Source: Pseudomonadota bacterium
GTDB taxonomy: Bacteria > Myxococcota > Bradymonadia > UBA4248
Direction of reading: 5' to 3'
DNA: 6,345 nucleotides
NCBI GenBank assembly: GCA_017629415.1
Contig: JAGBXG010000032.1
Span: forward strand, 1-6,345
Shown: positions 6,276 to 6,345 of the stretch, piece after piece
Layout: each line of letters opens with the position of its first letter
How positions within the stretch are numbered: position 1 is the first letter of the stretch
Made by a program: the position numbers and the translations under genes
Notes under the pieces: generated by a model
What the model saw: only the letters and a program-made list of their open reading frames with translations
Database searches by the model: none
What the model was told of the DNA's origin: nothing

Positions 6276-6306
6276 GCGCCGCTATCTGCGCTACGCGGCA
6301 CTTTTT
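6276..6306 (+). terminator. Second tandem hairpin, near-copy of the first
   Basis: The 22-bp core at 6278-6299 repeats the core at 6247-6268 with a single mismatch, at a period of 31 bp. GCCGC (6278-6282) pairs with GCGGC (6295-6299), and TTTTT follows at 6302-6306. The one base change (A6260 versus C6291) breaks an inner pair that the first copy keeps. Confidence 0.5.
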
Positions 6307-6310
6307 CAGC

Positions 6311-6343
6311 AAAAACAAAACAACGCCGCAAAAAACGCGGCGT
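6311..6343 (-). terminator. Hairpin at right edge, likely terminator for a minus-strand gene beyond the window
   Basis: ACGCCGC (6323-6329) and GCGGCGT (6337-6343) form seven perfect pairs. Read on the minus strand, the stem is followed by TGTTTTGTTTTT, a T-rich tract like the one after the rplI terminator. This suggests a convergent gene just past the right edge. Confidence 0.45.
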
Positions 6344-6345
6344 CC

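Noticed and set aside
6046..6318. Minus-strand open frame of 90 codons across the recD2 end and hairpin cluster
   Set aside because: It runs through palindromes and terminators, overlaps the recD2 3' end and has Arg-rich composition dictated by GC-rich repeats.
1..6345. tRNA, rRNA, insertion sequence, phage or defence genes
   Set aside because: No cloverleaf, rRNA signature, transposase, integrase or paired inverted repeats flanking a gene were found on either strand.

Overview
The window is bacterial chromosomal DNA of moderate G+C content, with ordinary bacterial codon use. It carries bS6 and bL9 ribosomal protein genes, a site-2 protease and a RecD2-type helicase. An apparent lipoprotein signal and the style of the ribosomal proteins would suit a Gram-negative lineage. 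The bS6 and bL9 sequences faintly recall deltaproteobacterial/Myxococcota-type proteins, but the phylum cannot be fixed from this sequence alone.

Layout, left to right. (1) 1-388, minus: 3'-truncated gene for a small protein with a helical, charged N-terminal part and a C-terminal tail of perfect 9-residue Cys-rich repeats (DKCECKCDG), running off the left edge. (2) 429-1349, minus: predicted lipoprotein of unknown function, 40 bp upstream of the Cys-rich gene. (3) 1459-1486: intrinsic terminator. (4) 1529-2479, minus: membrane zinc protease of the M50/S2P family with a soluble TPR-like C-terminus. (5) 2544-2577: strong terminator closing a ribosomal protein operon. (6) 2602-3054 rplI and 3067-3510 rpsF, minus, 12 bp apart, with no rpsR between them. 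The operon has a recognisable promoter with an A-tract and GC-rich discriminator, and a leader that can fold next to a CCG. (7) 3624-3872: AT-rich divergent intergenic region. (8) 3873-6089, plus: complete RecD2-like helicase. (9) 6090-6345: gene-free, GC-rich cluster of about six hairpins, including a terminator, a ~100-nt multi-branched palindromic element, two near-identical tandem hairpins and a further hairpin at the right edge.

The housekeeping genes (translation, DNA repair) sit beside a small accessory block (protease, lipoprotein, Cys-rich protein) whose genes share a strand. A joint envelope role for that block is only a guess. The plus strand is C-rich over G whichever way genes point. 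This suggests the minus strand is the replicative leading strand, that the ribosomal genes are co-directional with the fork, and that recD2 is head-on. The least explained parts are the Cys-rich repeat protein and the palindrome cluster after recD2. I see no CRISPR array, prophage, insertion sequence or defence system.
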